Shown here: positions 1 to 11,900 of the stretch, in pieces | Layout: each line of letters starts with the position of its first letter | How positions within the stretch are numbered: position 1 is the stretch's first letter | Source: Lepiota brunneoincarnata | Lineage: Eukaryota > Basidiomycota > Agaricomycetes > Agaricales > Agaricaceae | Assembly: GCA_023014365.1 (NCBI GenBank) | Contig: JAEBUN010000004.1 | Coordinates: 2,170,001 to 2,234,000, forward strand | DNA: 64,000 nt | Reading direction: 5' to 3' | The notes under the pieces: model-generated | Told to the model about the DNA's origin: nothing | Databases searched by the model: none | What the model saw: the letters and a program-made list of their open reading frames with translations, nothing else | Position numbers and translations under genes: made by a program

Positions 1-75
1 CGCTTGCCTTAAGGGGAGATTGGAGGGACCGCGCGCATCACAGCAACGGTCGGAGCAATCTCCTCTTTTTTATAG
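1..75 (-). pseudogene. Remnant of a GNAT acetyltransferase copy
   Basis: The first ~60 bases resemble, with roughly four of five bases matching by eye, the stretch of the intact acetyltransferase gene around 4700-4760 on the same strand. The shared run is gcgc-tcacag-aac followed by gagcaatctcctctt. Read on the minus strand it would encode a relative of the EEIASIVTVTRE segment of the GNAT fold. Similarity fades after about position 70, so the part that would lie upstream in the gene (N-terminal side) is missing or diverged; the rest may lie left of the window. Probably a leftover of a tandem duplication. It could also be the 3' end of an intact neighbour outside the window. Confidence 0.4.
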
Positions 76-617
76 AGGACATATTTATCTGTGGGTGTTT
101 CTCATAAAGCCAAAAGGTGCCGGTGGTTGTACCGGACTGAGTTGGCGGCCAGGACCATCAGGCACTTTCAACAAATCCGAATTTTAGTTGCATTGCGTAA
201 CGGAATTGGAGCTTGAGATGTCAAAAATCGGTGATTGCATGTGGCGACTCTGAGTGGCACTTGGAACGTGGCAAATCATTTATGGGCGCCTATGATATAC
301 TAGTACGAGTTGGGATTCGTAGAGATTCCCCTTGGATAACTCTCTACCAGATATTGTGCTAGGAATTCTTGCTAGTGCGTTATCCGCCCAAACATTCAAC
401 ATCCTGCGATTCTAGTCTCGCTCCCTGAAGTCTCACCACTAGAACCCATGCAGGACTTCTCAAGGACACTTTTGGTTGCATTTGCATAAACCCAGATCAC
501 AGACACAAAAGTGCCTCGAAGCTTTCCAGCACAATTCTATCCCAAGTCCGAGCCTCTTCTCCTCTCCCACCGCGCCCGTTCTGCCCCACCATCACCCAAC
601 GCAACACACTCTAAAAC
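76..617. other. Intergenic, 5' region of the small secreted protein gene
   Basis: No gene is recognised here. Short frames have no family resemblance. The last ~100 bases are pyrimidine-rich (ctcttctcctctcccacc near 555), as is common just upstream of fungal start codons, and probably hold the promoter and leader of the gene that starts at 618. Confidence 0.4.
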
Positions 618-1082
618 ATGCGCTCAAGTCGCCAGAGCCCCTCTATTCTCTTCATTATTGGCTTTATTCTGCTAGCAGCAGGCAACGTGACCTCGAAACG
701 CCGTCCATCATGTAGCAGTCCCAACTCTACACCTACCACTCACCCTATACCCTGTAAGTCTCCCTCGAAGTCCTTATCCGACCGGCAGTGCCTGACTCCA
801 CGGTAAAGGCGGATCGGATATCGATGTGAGTCACTAAACCTTGACTTCCGGAAGGTTACCCTCATATCGGTGACTCGGACGCTGTGTCCCCAGTCCTGTA
901 AGCATAACAACGTTTATTGCACAGCGTCCGGAGTGTCACTCAGCCATACTACAGGTCCAGCCGGACTTCAGTGTTGCAAGGGCATCAATGGACCAACGTG
1001 AGTTGATTCGAGTCTACGAGCCATAGATTTTTCTCATGTAGACCCTAGTTGTGCCAAGTTACCCCAAGGCACCGTTTGTTAA
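618..1082 (+). CDS. Small cysteine-rich secreted protein
   Basis: Four exons (618-753, 809-825, 894-997, 1049-1082) join in frame and give 96 residues. The N-terminus is a clear signal peptide: a basic start (MRSSRQ), a hydrophobic core SILFIIGFILLAAG, then a small-residue cleavage zone near residue 25. The mature part has eight cysteines in the order C, C, C, C, CC, C, C and ends in GTVC. The even number and the CC doublet suggest a disulfide-stabilised extracellular protein. The spacing is not that of hydrophobins, which have two CC pairs. Exon 2 is only 17 bases and the third intron uses the second of two AGs, so the splicing should be treated as a model. Function unknown; effector-like or cell-wall roles are possible but not shown. 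Confidence 0.6.
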
Positions 1083-1197
1083 CGCTAGCTACGGCCAATC
1101 TTGTCGTACCACTCGTTTCACTATATAACACTAGCCACCATGGAGTGAACGATTTAGTGAACGAAAACGACACGAGGTACCCTATTTGAAACAGTTC

Positions 1198-4100
1198 TCA
1201 AGTCAGCGCTGCCGCCTTCACACGCTCCTCCAACTCCCTGACCTTATCCTTTACGGAAACGCTCCCAATAGAAGCTGTAGAGACATGCGATGTTGTAGAC
1301 GAGGCGCTCACAGGTGTTAAGACATCAGATAGATTTGCGCTAGACGCCCTTCTCGGGTCAACCAACTTCCGTGGTCCAGCCACGCCACCACGAGGCTGAT
1401 TCGGGTCCGAGTTCACATCAGAATGAGTATTGGCCAGATATTCTTGCTGCTGCTGTAACCCTGTTGAAGGCGATGCGGAAATTGTGGCGTCGGCAGGGGA
1501 TTGCATATATCGCTTTCCGCAGTGACAACACAAAGGATCTGGCATAGATGTCTCTTGGTGACCTTCTGAGAACAGTGATGTGGAGATCGTCTGGGCGGGG
1601 GAAAGAGATGAATATGCAGACTGGGGTGTCGGAATGGAAGCCAATGCCGTCCAAGTTCTCCTCGCACCTGGAGGACTTCTTTCTCCATTGTGCCCTCCTT
1701 GCATCGGCGGAGCTTGACCAGGTACATCCTCCTCAGGGACCGCCGATATGGTACTCGGAATACAAGTTTGGACTTGCTCGACATCCCTAGAGCTGCCATG
1801 GCCTTGCTCTCCCCCAAGTACGGATGAAATCTGTAAAGAAAGGCGGGGTCGGTCGTTTTTATGTTGTTCAGGCCGGCCCTCATTGAGGTAGGCGACGGTG
1901 GCAAGCCGTGTTTTCTCCTCAACCCGGGCAGCAAACGATGAATACCTGTGTGCTCTTGGGCTTGAACGAGCACGGGAATCAGACTCATGCTCATTTCTCG
2001 TTACAGCGCCTTTCACCAATTTTTTCGAGCTGCTGCTGAATGAGTCTTCGTCTACGCGTTCCGAGGCATCGGTCAAATGCTCATTGCTATCCGTTTCGGA
2101 GCTATCAACTGCTTCATCGAGATCCTGATCCTGAGATGCATAGTAGAGATCTGAGAAACCTGCATATACCGGGTCCGTTCGAGCTGTTCTTATCGCGTGC
2201 TGTACGACTTCGTCTGTGTCATCAGTCAAAGGGAGGTTTCCTGGTTCTGCCGCCTCTAGATCAGAACATTGACCGGTTCCGGTTTGGCAATACGGAGAAC
2301 CTCTATACGAGCGATCTGCTTCATCTGCTTCTTCCTCACGAATATTGCTGACAGGCTCAATCTCCGTATTCGCCGAAGGGCGGCGTCGAGCACCTGAGGT
2401 CTCAATTACCGTGCGACGCGGCTTGTTCGGATCGGAATACACGGACGGTGAGGCAACATTCGTAGTCGTTGCCCTAGTACCTTCGCCGTAGGTATACTGG
2501 TCGCGAAGAATGGGGGGATTGCGGTCGGGAATTGACTGGGTGTGAAGGTGGTGGGTCGATGGATAGGAAGCCAATAATTCTGATGGGTAGCATAGCTTGA
2601 ATGTCCGCACCCAGCCTCGAACCCGAGTCCATAGATACCTGGAGAGAGTATTCAACTTCGAATAAACATCCACGACTTATCGTCAGTGCATCCACCTAAT
2701 GGACCATCAGATAAAGTATAGACCACGGGAGTAAAATTCCTTACTGGGATCAGAATTGTGTGTTCAAATTCAGAGAGTTGTCCGGGACGAACCCCTGTCC
2801 ACCACCCCTTGGCACTTGCGTAACCTTTCATGCCTGGTTGGCCCATTCGAAGAGTAGATTCCGCTATTTGTTTCGTGATTATTGAAACTTGGCGGGGATC
2901 CGCATCCGATGCTCCAGTGTTCAGACCGCCAAGCTGATGTGGAAAATTCGTCGTTGAACGGTGTAGACTGAGAGTAAACTCCCTAAGTGTCCTGTTTGTA
3001 TCATTTCCAACAACAACTTTGACTCGACAAAGCTGGCCTGCAACCCAATGTAAACGGTGAAGAGAAGCTGTCAGCTTGATTCGACCATCATCGGGATTCT
3101 TAGACGGAGTTGTTGACACAGTCGCTTGGAGAGGCCGAAGAGCTGAAGATAACATGGTAGTTGGATCTAATCGGGGCCATATTTCACAAGCACGATAGAA
3201 GTGGGCGATTGAACGTCGACCGGATCCATCTCTGATTTTCAAGGAGCTGCAAGAATCAAGTTTGAGTATCGGGGCACGAAAACCAGCTGGATGCATACAT
3301 CATTGCGATGTAATTCAAAGAAGTGCCTGACGGGCCTCTGAAGGGTCCCTTTGCCTGCCCATTTTCTGTCGATAAGGAAAGATATAACGCGAAAGGAAAA
3401 TCATGTTCTCCCTCCCTCGCATCCGCGAAGCCCTCCTCGTCAAACTCAGATGCATACAGTCCCTCCAAGCTGGGAGTGACCGAAGATAGCATTGCGGAAC
3501 ACTGGTAGAAGATTGATCTCGACTTGTCCCCTCGGCTTTCGAATCCAATGACGCGTATTTTCCCTCCAGTAACGGCAACTGGATCTTCTTTGCGGGTTCT
3601 CTCCCGAACGTAAATCTTGACGCGGCCGCTAAGGTACCCACCTTGGACACAGACATTGGTTTGAGGGAGGATATCAACTTCGACACGAGCGCGAGATTTT
3701 GCTTGTTCCAAAGTGACATGTTCATTGAAGGTGGCTGAGCCCAAGTCCACCCGCACGAGAGCTGCTTTCGGCTTCAGTCGCGCGTGGTGGTTTCCCAGAA
3801 TTGATTTAAGTTCTGCAGCTGTCCTTGAAGGCGTACCGCTGGCAGTCAGAAGAGTGCCATGCCGCGATAGATTAGAATCTCCTGGGGACAGATGCGGCCT
3901 TCTCGAGATGCTGGCGATGGCGGGTTTGTGGGTGTCCGACCCTGGGTTCGAAGGGCGGTGGCTTGGATTTGGTCTCGGCTGGCCTCTCCGAACTACCACG
4001 GAGTAAACAGGTTCCTTTCGAGTGCGACTAGCGACCAAGGAGTCGCTTAACGCCGGAGTCAAGGATATACGGTGTGGCTTGGCTGGCGTTGAAACGTAAC

Positions 4101-4203
4101 ATCTTGCCGAGTTTGCCATCAATTCAGCGCGAGTGAAGCTTGATTTAGATCTTGGTCTTGTGCTTGTGGCGGGTGAGCTTGGGGCTCCGTTGACATCGTC
4201 CAT
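1198..4203 (-). CDS. Arrestin-like domain protein
   Basis: Four exons (4203-3299, 3246-2745, 2695-2537, 2496-1198) give a 954-residue protein. Residues ~150-315 look like an arrestin N-domain (VDLGSATFNEHVTLEQAKS, then GGYLSGRVKIYV, a strand pattern typical of the fold). A second sandwich ends with the arrestin-C-type strands CLFEVEYSLQVS and MLPIRIIGFLSIDPPPSHP. A long low-complexity, Ser/Pro/Glu-rich tail of about 430 residues follows, closing with a short coiled coil (VRELEERVKAAA). Fungal arrestin-like proteins act as adaptors that bring HECT ubiquitin ligases to membrane cargo; that role is inferred, and I did not find a clear PPxY motif. The third intron is only 40 bases with a weak donor (gtcaat), so that junction is least certain. 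Confidence 0.75.
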
Positions 4204-4390
4204 GGTTGGGGGGATTGCGCGAGGGGTGATAAACCAATATCAATTATTGTAGTTAAGTAATAAGGGTACCAAGTCTCATCTGTTAAAAATACACCAGGTG
4301 CCGTACAGCTACAGAAGAATCGCAGTATAGGGGGATTCGTATTATTAAGTCTATGATGCCTTCTAGTAAAAACTTTGAGGGGTTGGCAAA

Positions 4391-5523
4391 TTACCAATGA
4401 CCGAGATCGACTTGGCTCAGGTCGAACCCCAATTCAATCCAATCTTCGACTCCGTCAGTTGAATTGCCAAGTCCGGCAAACCCAACGCGGTGGTATACCT
4501 TCCTGGCGGCCGGATTTTCATGTGCAACATAGAGCACGACGCTCTTCTTTCCAGGCTCTTGCAGGAGGCTACGGAATTATTAGGCCAAGCACGACGAAAG
4601 GAGGTCAAGAAAGACTCACGTTTTGGTTACATGACGCACTAGGCGTTCGGCGCAGCGCTTGCCACGCCACTTAGGGTTCGTGAAGACCTTGGTGATTGCA
4701 GAGACCGCAGGACTCTCGCGCGTCACAGTAACAATTGAAGCAATCTCCTCTTCTTTGCCAGGGATATTGATAGTATGCACAAAAGCTTGTTGCTGAGCGA
4801 TTAAAACTGCCGCTTCCTTTAGGGCCTTTTCTTTTGTCAGCACAAATGGTTGCTAAGAAAAAATCATCGGTAAATATGTAATTCACTAACAAAAAAATCA
4901 GTACATACCGATTCTGAGGCGAACCCGTAACACAACTGGGCAACACTATTAATGTCCCTATCAACCGCACGACGCATTTCGTAGGTGACATCGCCGAAGA
5001 TAGTAAATTGTCGCTTCTTCAAAGTTTGAGCGGTGCAGCGTGAATACGTCGCAGAATAGAATGGTTGAGGTTCACAGGGGATCCCCGTCCTTTCCGTCCA
5101 GAGTTGTGCAAAGACATAGGTAATTGGAGCGACGGAAAAGACGGAATACACCCTTCTGCTCTGGATGCTTCTGTAGAGAGCAGAAACGATTTCTCGTAGC
5201 CGAGGCCCAATGAAATTGGTGTCCTTCAACTTGGAGATGGGATGAGGGGAAGCGATGAACACGGGAAGTTTTCCAAGGGCGTTCTCGCTGCAAGCTAACA
5301 CCAAGTCGATGGCGTCGGGTTCGGTTTCGGACCCGCAGGTGATCCATAAATGATCGCCTTCCAACTGGCCGCTTGTTTCTCTAGCGGCTGCTTTGATCAT
5401 CTGGGGAAAAATGATGTTGAACTGTTCTTGGTTCGCCTTGAAGAGCGACTGGCACTCCTGTAACACAGCAGTAGGGGAGCGGTAAATGTGGATGGGGTAT
5501 TGAGTGATGGTGATCGCTGGCAT
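4391..5523 (-). CDS. GNAT family N-acetyltransferase
   Basis: Three exons (5523-4909, 4852-4620, 4568-4391) give 341 residues. The C-terminal half carries the GNAT signature: AITKVFTNPKWRGKRCAERLV, where the RGKRCA loop binds the acetyl-CoA pyrophosphate, followed by LYVAHENPAARKVYHRVGF, the usual last helix and strand. The N-terminal ~200 residues match the extended region of the basidiomycete members of this family, with no other domain seen. Substrate unknown. It sits head-to-head with POP3, sharing a ~410-base intergenic region. A degenerate copy of part of this gene lies at the left edge of the window. Confidence 0.8.
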
Positions 5524-5933
5524 GCTTAGGAAGGGTCGTTGAGAACGAGGGATATGTCTGCCTGCTCAGGGACACACTTCCTTCCTTATATCCTGGATGA
5601 TGCATAGCTCCAATGCTTTCTTCCTTCGACATGGGCGTTGCTGTAGAGTTATCCCAGTATGGAGCCGCGTGTACCGGGAAATGGAGAGTGTGTATGAGCA
5701 TACGGTCGTCACAGTAGAAGCTGTTGAATTTATGTGTGTACTGTGGTGGACAGCGTTTTGGTGGGACTAGTGGAGAGATTTTTGTGAACTCAGCCATGGG
5801 GTAAGCACCGCCAAAAATAGTCGTGTGCAAAAATGATTATTGAAAGGTCACGTGTCATTTCCCCGGTAACCAAGGTATTAGTGCAGGTCCATTGGCCGGT
5901 CATCTCGCTTCCTACCCACACAATTGCTGTTAT
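5524..5933. promoter_or_regulatory. Shared upstream region of GNAT gene and POP3
   Basis: This interval separates two divergently transcribed genes and must contain both promoters. I see no TATA box that stands out. A gtcacgtg motif (CACGTG, E-box type) occurs at about 5849-5856. A long minus-strand open frame crosses the region but overlaps the start of the acetyltransferase and shows no family features, so I do not call it a gene. Confidence 0.4.
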
Positions 5934-7008
5934 ATGACTCACAACAAAGTTGCCAAGGTACACAGCAACACTTCTCAGCGCGCAAAGCCGCGAGAAGGTG
6001 GAGATCGGAAGGTCGTTTTCCGAGGAATATTGGACAATCCACATAGGATAGCATGGTAATTCTCGTTGTATGTACTCCATTGGAAATAGAATGACATACA
6101 TTCTCGTAGGCCGTCGGTACCCATGAATGTGCAGAATTCTATTTTGGCACATCTGGTCGACCTTTTGGATGGTGTAGCGGAATATCACCGAAGATCCTGC
6201 ATAAGCACCAAGAAGCGGAAGAGGCAGGCGGAAGACGATGGTGGCTCCCGACACCACAACGCAAGACGAGCAACGACGGACACGCCGGCTCCTGATCAGA
6301 AAATATTATCCGAGGCATGTGCAAACGCGACAATACCTTCTAATACCACAAAAGATCTGCAACGACCACTTGTTTTGGACCACTTGACATACGGCATCAA
6401 CCAAGTTACGAAACGTCTAGAGAATCAAATTGAGGGCTCTAGGTCTAAATCTGTGCTTAAGTCCGGGGGCAGTGTCCAGGTCGTCCAGCGGGCAAATACC
6501 GTGATCAGATACGTCTTGGTCTGTCGAGCGGACGTAAATCCACCCGTATTGATCGACCACCTCCCCCATCTGGTCGCGACTTATAATGTTCTACGAAAAC
6601 CACATTTACCGGCAACTGTTCTCGTTCCATTACCTCAAGGTGCCGAAACCGTCCTGGCTAACGCAGTGGGGGTTAGGAGGATTGCCGTTCTCGCCATAGA
6701 TGTATGGAACCTCGTTATCTCTACATCGCCAAAGACTGACGTTTATTCAGTCCGATTTCCTCGCAGCAAAGGAGCGGCTGCAAATGGCCGACACACTGCC
6801 AGTGGTTACAGCTCCTTGGGTGTCCTCACTGCCTGCGAGGTGTTTCGTTCAAGCTCACATTAAACAGCTACGGACGACTGCACCCCGAGACATGAAGGCA
6901 GCCAAAGAAGCCAGAATACGCGGGAAAGCAGCAGCAAGGACGCGTCACAAGATTAGAATTAAAAAAACGGGGCGAGGCGATGGCCACCAAATGCGCGTTG
7001 CCACTTAA
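5934..7008 (+). CDS. POP3: RNase P/MRP subunit POP3
   Basis: Three exons (5934-6055, 6110-6701, 6751-7008) give 323 residues. The start region DRKVVFRGILDNPHRIAWPSVP followed by NVQNSILAHLVDLLDGVAEYH is the hallmark N-terminal block of fungal Pop3. The second block, DHLPHLVATYN...LPATVLVPLPQGAETVLANAVGVRRIAVLAID, is the L7Ae-like fold shared with human Rpp38. The C-terminus is very basic (KAAKEARIRGKAAARTRHK, RIKKTGRG), fitting RNA binding. Pop3 is a nuclear subunit of RNase P and RNase MRP, which process tRNA 5' ends and pre-rRNA. The start codon was chosen because the upstream exon supplies the conserved N-terminal block. Confidence 0.88.
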
Positions 7009-7302
7009 TACGGTTGGGGGCATTTACTGAATATTTCGAACCAGTGGTAGTAAACCAGTAGCTTAATTTTCAAGCTGTTTACATTATTTGCCAGCGAGCT
7101 TTGATGCCTAGCCCACCGCCCTCGGAAATATGAGTCATGAAACCTCGAATCACAGCGTAATATACTGCCAACGGAACGTTGAATCCAGGAGGTATAAGTA
7201 TGCCGGCGGACGTGCAGCACGCAGGGTGTCACGCTCATAAGTGGGTATGTCACGTTCCGCTTCTTTTAGAGCGCTCGAATCTAATCTCCGGTACTCCTCA
7301 GG

Positions 7303-8870
7303 ATGTTCATTGCTATTGTAGGGCCGCGATTTTCTGGAAAGTCTAGCATCGAGAGCTACCTCGTCTCAGCCAAGGGCTTTGTTTCCCTCCGACTGAACGC
7401 TAAACATTCGGAAAATGGAGTGGGTGACACAGAATATGAGGTATTTAATCAAATTTGATCGCCACGATCGCGAGCTATCTCACAGCCCAAGCAATAGCAA
7501 AGGAAGGCTCGTTCATCGTGGGCCGATTCGCTGAGTGCAACTCGCAAGGATTTGAACCACTTTCCTCTGGGTCCTCCCAGAAACCCGTCGAAGCACCTTT
7601 CCTTCCTCTCCATGAGTCCTCTGGCATCGCCCGCACCCTGGTCTGAGGACTCACTGGAACCATTGAGCTTTTCAACTCCCCTCTCGATGTTGGACTATGT
7701 TACTCTGAACTGGAGGGACAATTTTGTGACCGTCGATCTTTGTACTCGCGATTTAGTTGAAATATTTCTCAGGCGCCCCTTCTTCATGCTCATCAGTGTT
7801 GATGCTCCCTTACTGTCTCGATATTCCCGTTCCCAGAAGTACGTCAGGAATGGGAGAGGTGGCCATGAGCAACCGCTAACCATGCTCCATGCGCAGCTTC
7901 CAGGAACAATCTCTCGAGGGCTTCATTCGGGAAGACGACGGGATTGTCTTCGGTAACAGCAGGGACGGAACTATTAGCCCATTCTCGCTCAGAAGTCTTC
8001 ACGATCTGGTCGACGTCCGCATCAATAACAATTTTAATGATATACCGAAATTACATGACCACCTGGAACACCTCAACCTCCTCGACCCGCAGCATCTACG
8101 GCCGGGGTGGGATGCATATTTTATGGTAAGCCTCTCAGGCATCGAGTGCAGTAATTTCCTGAGGGTCATGTACCCACTAGACCCTGGCGTCTCTAGCATC
8201 CAAACGTTCCAACTGCATGAAACGTCGTGTAGGTGCTGTTGTGGTCCGTAATAACAGGTTATTGGCGACAGGGTAAGCAGAAAGCGATGCAAGCCATTGA
8301 AACTAGTCACCGCTGAGGCTTTTTTTATAACCTAGGTACAATGGCACCTCTCGGGGATTGAGGAACTGCAATGAAGGTGGCTGTAATCGCTGCAATGGCA
8401 CTTCACCTTCCTTCAGCTCTCCAGATGAATGCATTTGTCTGCACGCCGAGGAGAATGCTCTTCTCGAGGTGGGACAGGAACGTATCGGCTCAAATGCGGT
8501 GCTTTATTGCAACACGTTCGTGATCTAAAATTGATATGCATATCGCGTCTTGACCAGGCCTTTCTCGTCATCGCCGACAGCTGCCCCTGTTTGAGGTGCA
8601 CGGTCAAGATAATTCAAACAGGTATCAAGACGGTGGTGTATAATCTCAGCTACAAGGTGTAGGTTGACTTTGATTATCTTGGAGCACAGCCTATCAATAT
8701 TTTGACCCCTTTCTGTCCTCAGTGATGATGCTTCGGCGTTACTCTTCCAACAGGCCAGTGTGGAACTTCGGCGTTTCGACCCGGATCAAAGATTGCACCT
8801 TCCCATAGCTGATGATCATCTAGAAACGAAAACGCTTCTACTTTCTCCTGCTACTACGCCACGTACGTAG
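7303..8870 (+). CDS. DCD1: dCMP deaminase
   Basis: Seven exons (7303-7440, 7498-7838, 7897-8125, 8181-8272, 8336-8515, 8581-8658, 8723-8870), all phase-consistent, give 401 residues. The N-terminus MFIAIVGPRFSGKSS is the P-loop-like start of fungal dCMP deaminases; a spacer region leads to LDYVTLNWRDNFVTVDL and RPFFMLISVDAPLL. The catalytic cytidine-deaminase domain has the zinc motif HAEENA and the paired cysteines CPCLRC; SNCMKRRVGAVVV and GYNGTSRGLRNCNEGGC precede them. The enzyme converts dCMP to dUMP for dTTP synthesis. The start of exon 2 is the least certain splice, because the spacer is poorly conserved. Its stop lies 62 bases from the convergent TTI1 stop. Confidence 0.9.
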
Positions 8871-8932
8871 GTGGAATGCTACGGGGAACAAGGCGAAGAA
8901 TGGAAGGAAAATGGAAGGAGGTTGAATGCCAT

Positions 8933-11900
8933 CTATACCACCGGGGTGTCACCCAAGATTAAACGAGCATTCTCCGTTATATCCCACTTCTTGTTGTACA
9001 AAAAGGACAAAACATGATAACCCTGTGTGGATGTTGCAGTCAAAACCAACCACACCGAATCTACGTCCTGTGTCGCTGCCGCTGTATACAACCTCCTGGC
9101 ACACTGTTGCAACTCAGGATGTACAGCTCGATCCAGAAATCGGCGGAAGAGAATCAATACATCCCAGAAAGATCCTTCGTGAAGATGAACGTCCCGCAGT
9201 GCTGCCGCCATAGTATTGAGGAGGGAGCGGTATAGCCTATGAGAGTGTGTATAGGCGGACCCTGTATCGGCGGTGCCTCGTCCCCTTGAAATGAGAGCGT
9301 TGGTTTCGTCCCCAACTTGCAGCTGAGAAAGAAGCTTCTTGAAACGTGGCCATACATCATCCCATATTCTCCTAAACATGAACTCGCCCATATATGTCGA
9401 GAGCACCTCAACCAAAGTGGCGGCTGCACGAACCACAAAGGTCTCTTGGTCCCATAGCCTATTCAGGATAAACGGCCAAGCCAAATGTATCGCTGGCATG
9501 AGAGCCGAAGCAGGTAGATTGGGCGTTGAGGAAGCCAGAAGAGTAAGAATGCGAGCCCGGATGATGGGGGAACCGTGAGTCAAGAAATATAGTGATCGAG
9601 AGACGATCTGTTTTGTGAGCACTTGGGTCGGAGTCGGGGTGGGTTCGTCGTTCGGGTCCGCTGTATCCTGCCGTTGCCTGTTTCTCTCCCTCTTCATCTC
9701 CCTCGCCACGCTTGTCCGTATTCCATGCCCGTCGAGGTGCCGATCCGTAATCCGTATTGTCGTCAAACTCAGCATCGATTTCGTGACGTTTGCGGTACCA
9801 CTCAAAGAATGCCGAGAGGTCGGGCAGCCGAGTATATGGTGTGTACCTAGGTTCTTTTTCCCGCTTCGCGCTGGATAACACCTCGTCCTTGAGAGCTTTC
9901 GTGACCTCGGTGAGGACATTGACAAGGCCCTCAACAAGAATATCATAACCGTGAAATTCATCCAAACGATCAAAGCACTCTTCCACGACATCCCCTGCCT
10001 TTTCAATGATGTCGCTACCAACTAAGCGCACGAGCAAAACGAGAACCTTGGTGGCGTCCGCATCAATCCACCGTCTAGTGAGCCTACGAGATATAGCGTC
10101 AAGCGCATAATCAAAGTTTGAGAGTAGGAGGTTAGCTGGGGAAGCATATGACGAAAAAAATGTCATAAATTGTAAGCATGCGTATGCGGTTGACGCTAGG
10201 AAAGGAACTGGTGAAACCAGGGAGTGTAATACGGGATATAGGACATGGATGAATAGAGAAGAAGAGCGGGACTGGAGAATGCCGACGCAAACAGACAATA
10301 GCTGAAGAACAACGGCGCGATGATTGGTTGGCTGCTCGGAGCTCTCGAGTAGGGTGGCAGGGGACGACCTGATAATCTTGAGATTCTCGTGTACCGGATC
10401 CAGGCCCTTTTTGTGCTCGATGAGTGACATGTTATCGGCTTCCTGAGGACCTAGTGGTGACGAGGCATCCCCCATATCGCCAAACTGTTGATCCCAGAGC
10501 TCGGGAAGGGTCCGCGCCAGAGAACGAGCGAATATTTCCAGGCGCCTGGGTGTCCTCTGCGTGCCCTGGCTTCGATTGTCTTCGCAGGATAAATCAATGC
10601 CAGAAACGCCCTCCAAAAGGCGACATGCACACCACATAGCAGCCACTGCACCTCTTTCCAACTGTTGCCTTGCCGATCCCAATAAACCACTCCACAGAGT
10701 ATAGGCAAGTGTCTCCACCCGCATTCCCGAGGGCCCGGAACATCCTTTCGAGCGCTTGTAGGGTAGCGTTCCTTGCGCTCTTGAGTCGAAGTTCCGGAAA
10801 AGGTATCCGTTGTGGATTATCGGGATCATTTTCGAGCATCAAGTGTTCTGTGGAGGTGTGCAGCACGGTAATAGGTGCTTCTGAAAACTCGAACACGGAC
10901 AAAAGGCTCCAGCCCCATTTTTCGATTCCACCATTAGGTCCAAGCAACTTTCCGATGCCTTTCTTGACAGCAACAGCGGAGCCAGTCGTAGATTCGTCAT
11001 CGGCTTTGCACAATCTACAGACCGCTTCTATGAGACCGGCTAGGTGTTGCACCTTGCCCTCTTCCTGGATAGAGACAAGCCGAGGAAGTGCCGATAAGTA
11101 TTCGCTAGTATTTCGCATCAGTGTGAGAACGAGGGAGGGGTGTGCTTCCGAGGGGTTCGACAACAGGAATACCAAGTGGGTATGAGCTTCCAACGATACG
11201 GAGGTGAAAGGAGAATTAGATATAGATAGAAGGAACGCGATCAGAAGAGGTTGGCTTTGTGGCAAGCTCTGTGGCGTTCGTTCGAGAACATGCCTTGCAA
11301 ACGATGCTAATGCACGAAGGGCGACGGGACTTGGGTGTGCCGTCAAAGTATTCAAGTTGTTGATAGCAATGTGCAGTTGTGATGCTGTCCCCTTCAGCCC
11401 AGGAAGGCGTTCTCTCTGTGAGACGTGGTGAATCTGCCTTCTCTGATGAAGGTTGGATGGCGGACGGGGTTGCAAGTTCTACGAGATCCTCTAAGTTGTT
11501 GACCCTGCGCAAGGCACCTTCTTTGATGCAGATGTCGTCCCCGATAGTCCTTACAACAACGACCTGGATGATCAAAATCGCGTCGGCTACAATCTCCCCG
11601 TTCGCCCATTGTTTCTCCAGCTTTGTGCCAAGAGCAACCTTAGACATGGAACTGACAACCCCGGGAAGGATCATGGGGAAGAGTTGGTCGGATTGCATAT
11701 GCCTCCAGCAGCACTCGTATAACCCGAAGCGAAGTCCGTTGTAAAGAAAAAGAACGAGATTCAGAGGTTGCTATGATAGCATTGAGTGTTTGACCAAAGA
11801 TAGGGATAAATGTCGGGGAGCGGGCGTGAGTTTGAAATTCGGTAAGACGGGATTTCGCCTCCTGGGCTTTGACATCAGATGTCATATCGGAGCCACGTTC

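Noticed and set aside
5381..5830. Minus-strand frame of 149 codons upstream of the acetyltransferase
   Set aside because: It overlaps the first exon of the GNAT gene in another frame and has no conserved motif; it is best read as leader or promoter sequence.
9660..9710. A 49-base intron to explain the TTI1 frame change
   Set aside because: The phases would fit, but the candidate is purine-rich throughout with no branch site or pyrimidine tract, so a single-base change is the simpler reading.
9459..10021. Two overlapping minus-strand frames as separate genes
   Set aside because: Both match different parts of one TTI1 protein in order, so they are pieces of one gene with a frame break rather than two genes.
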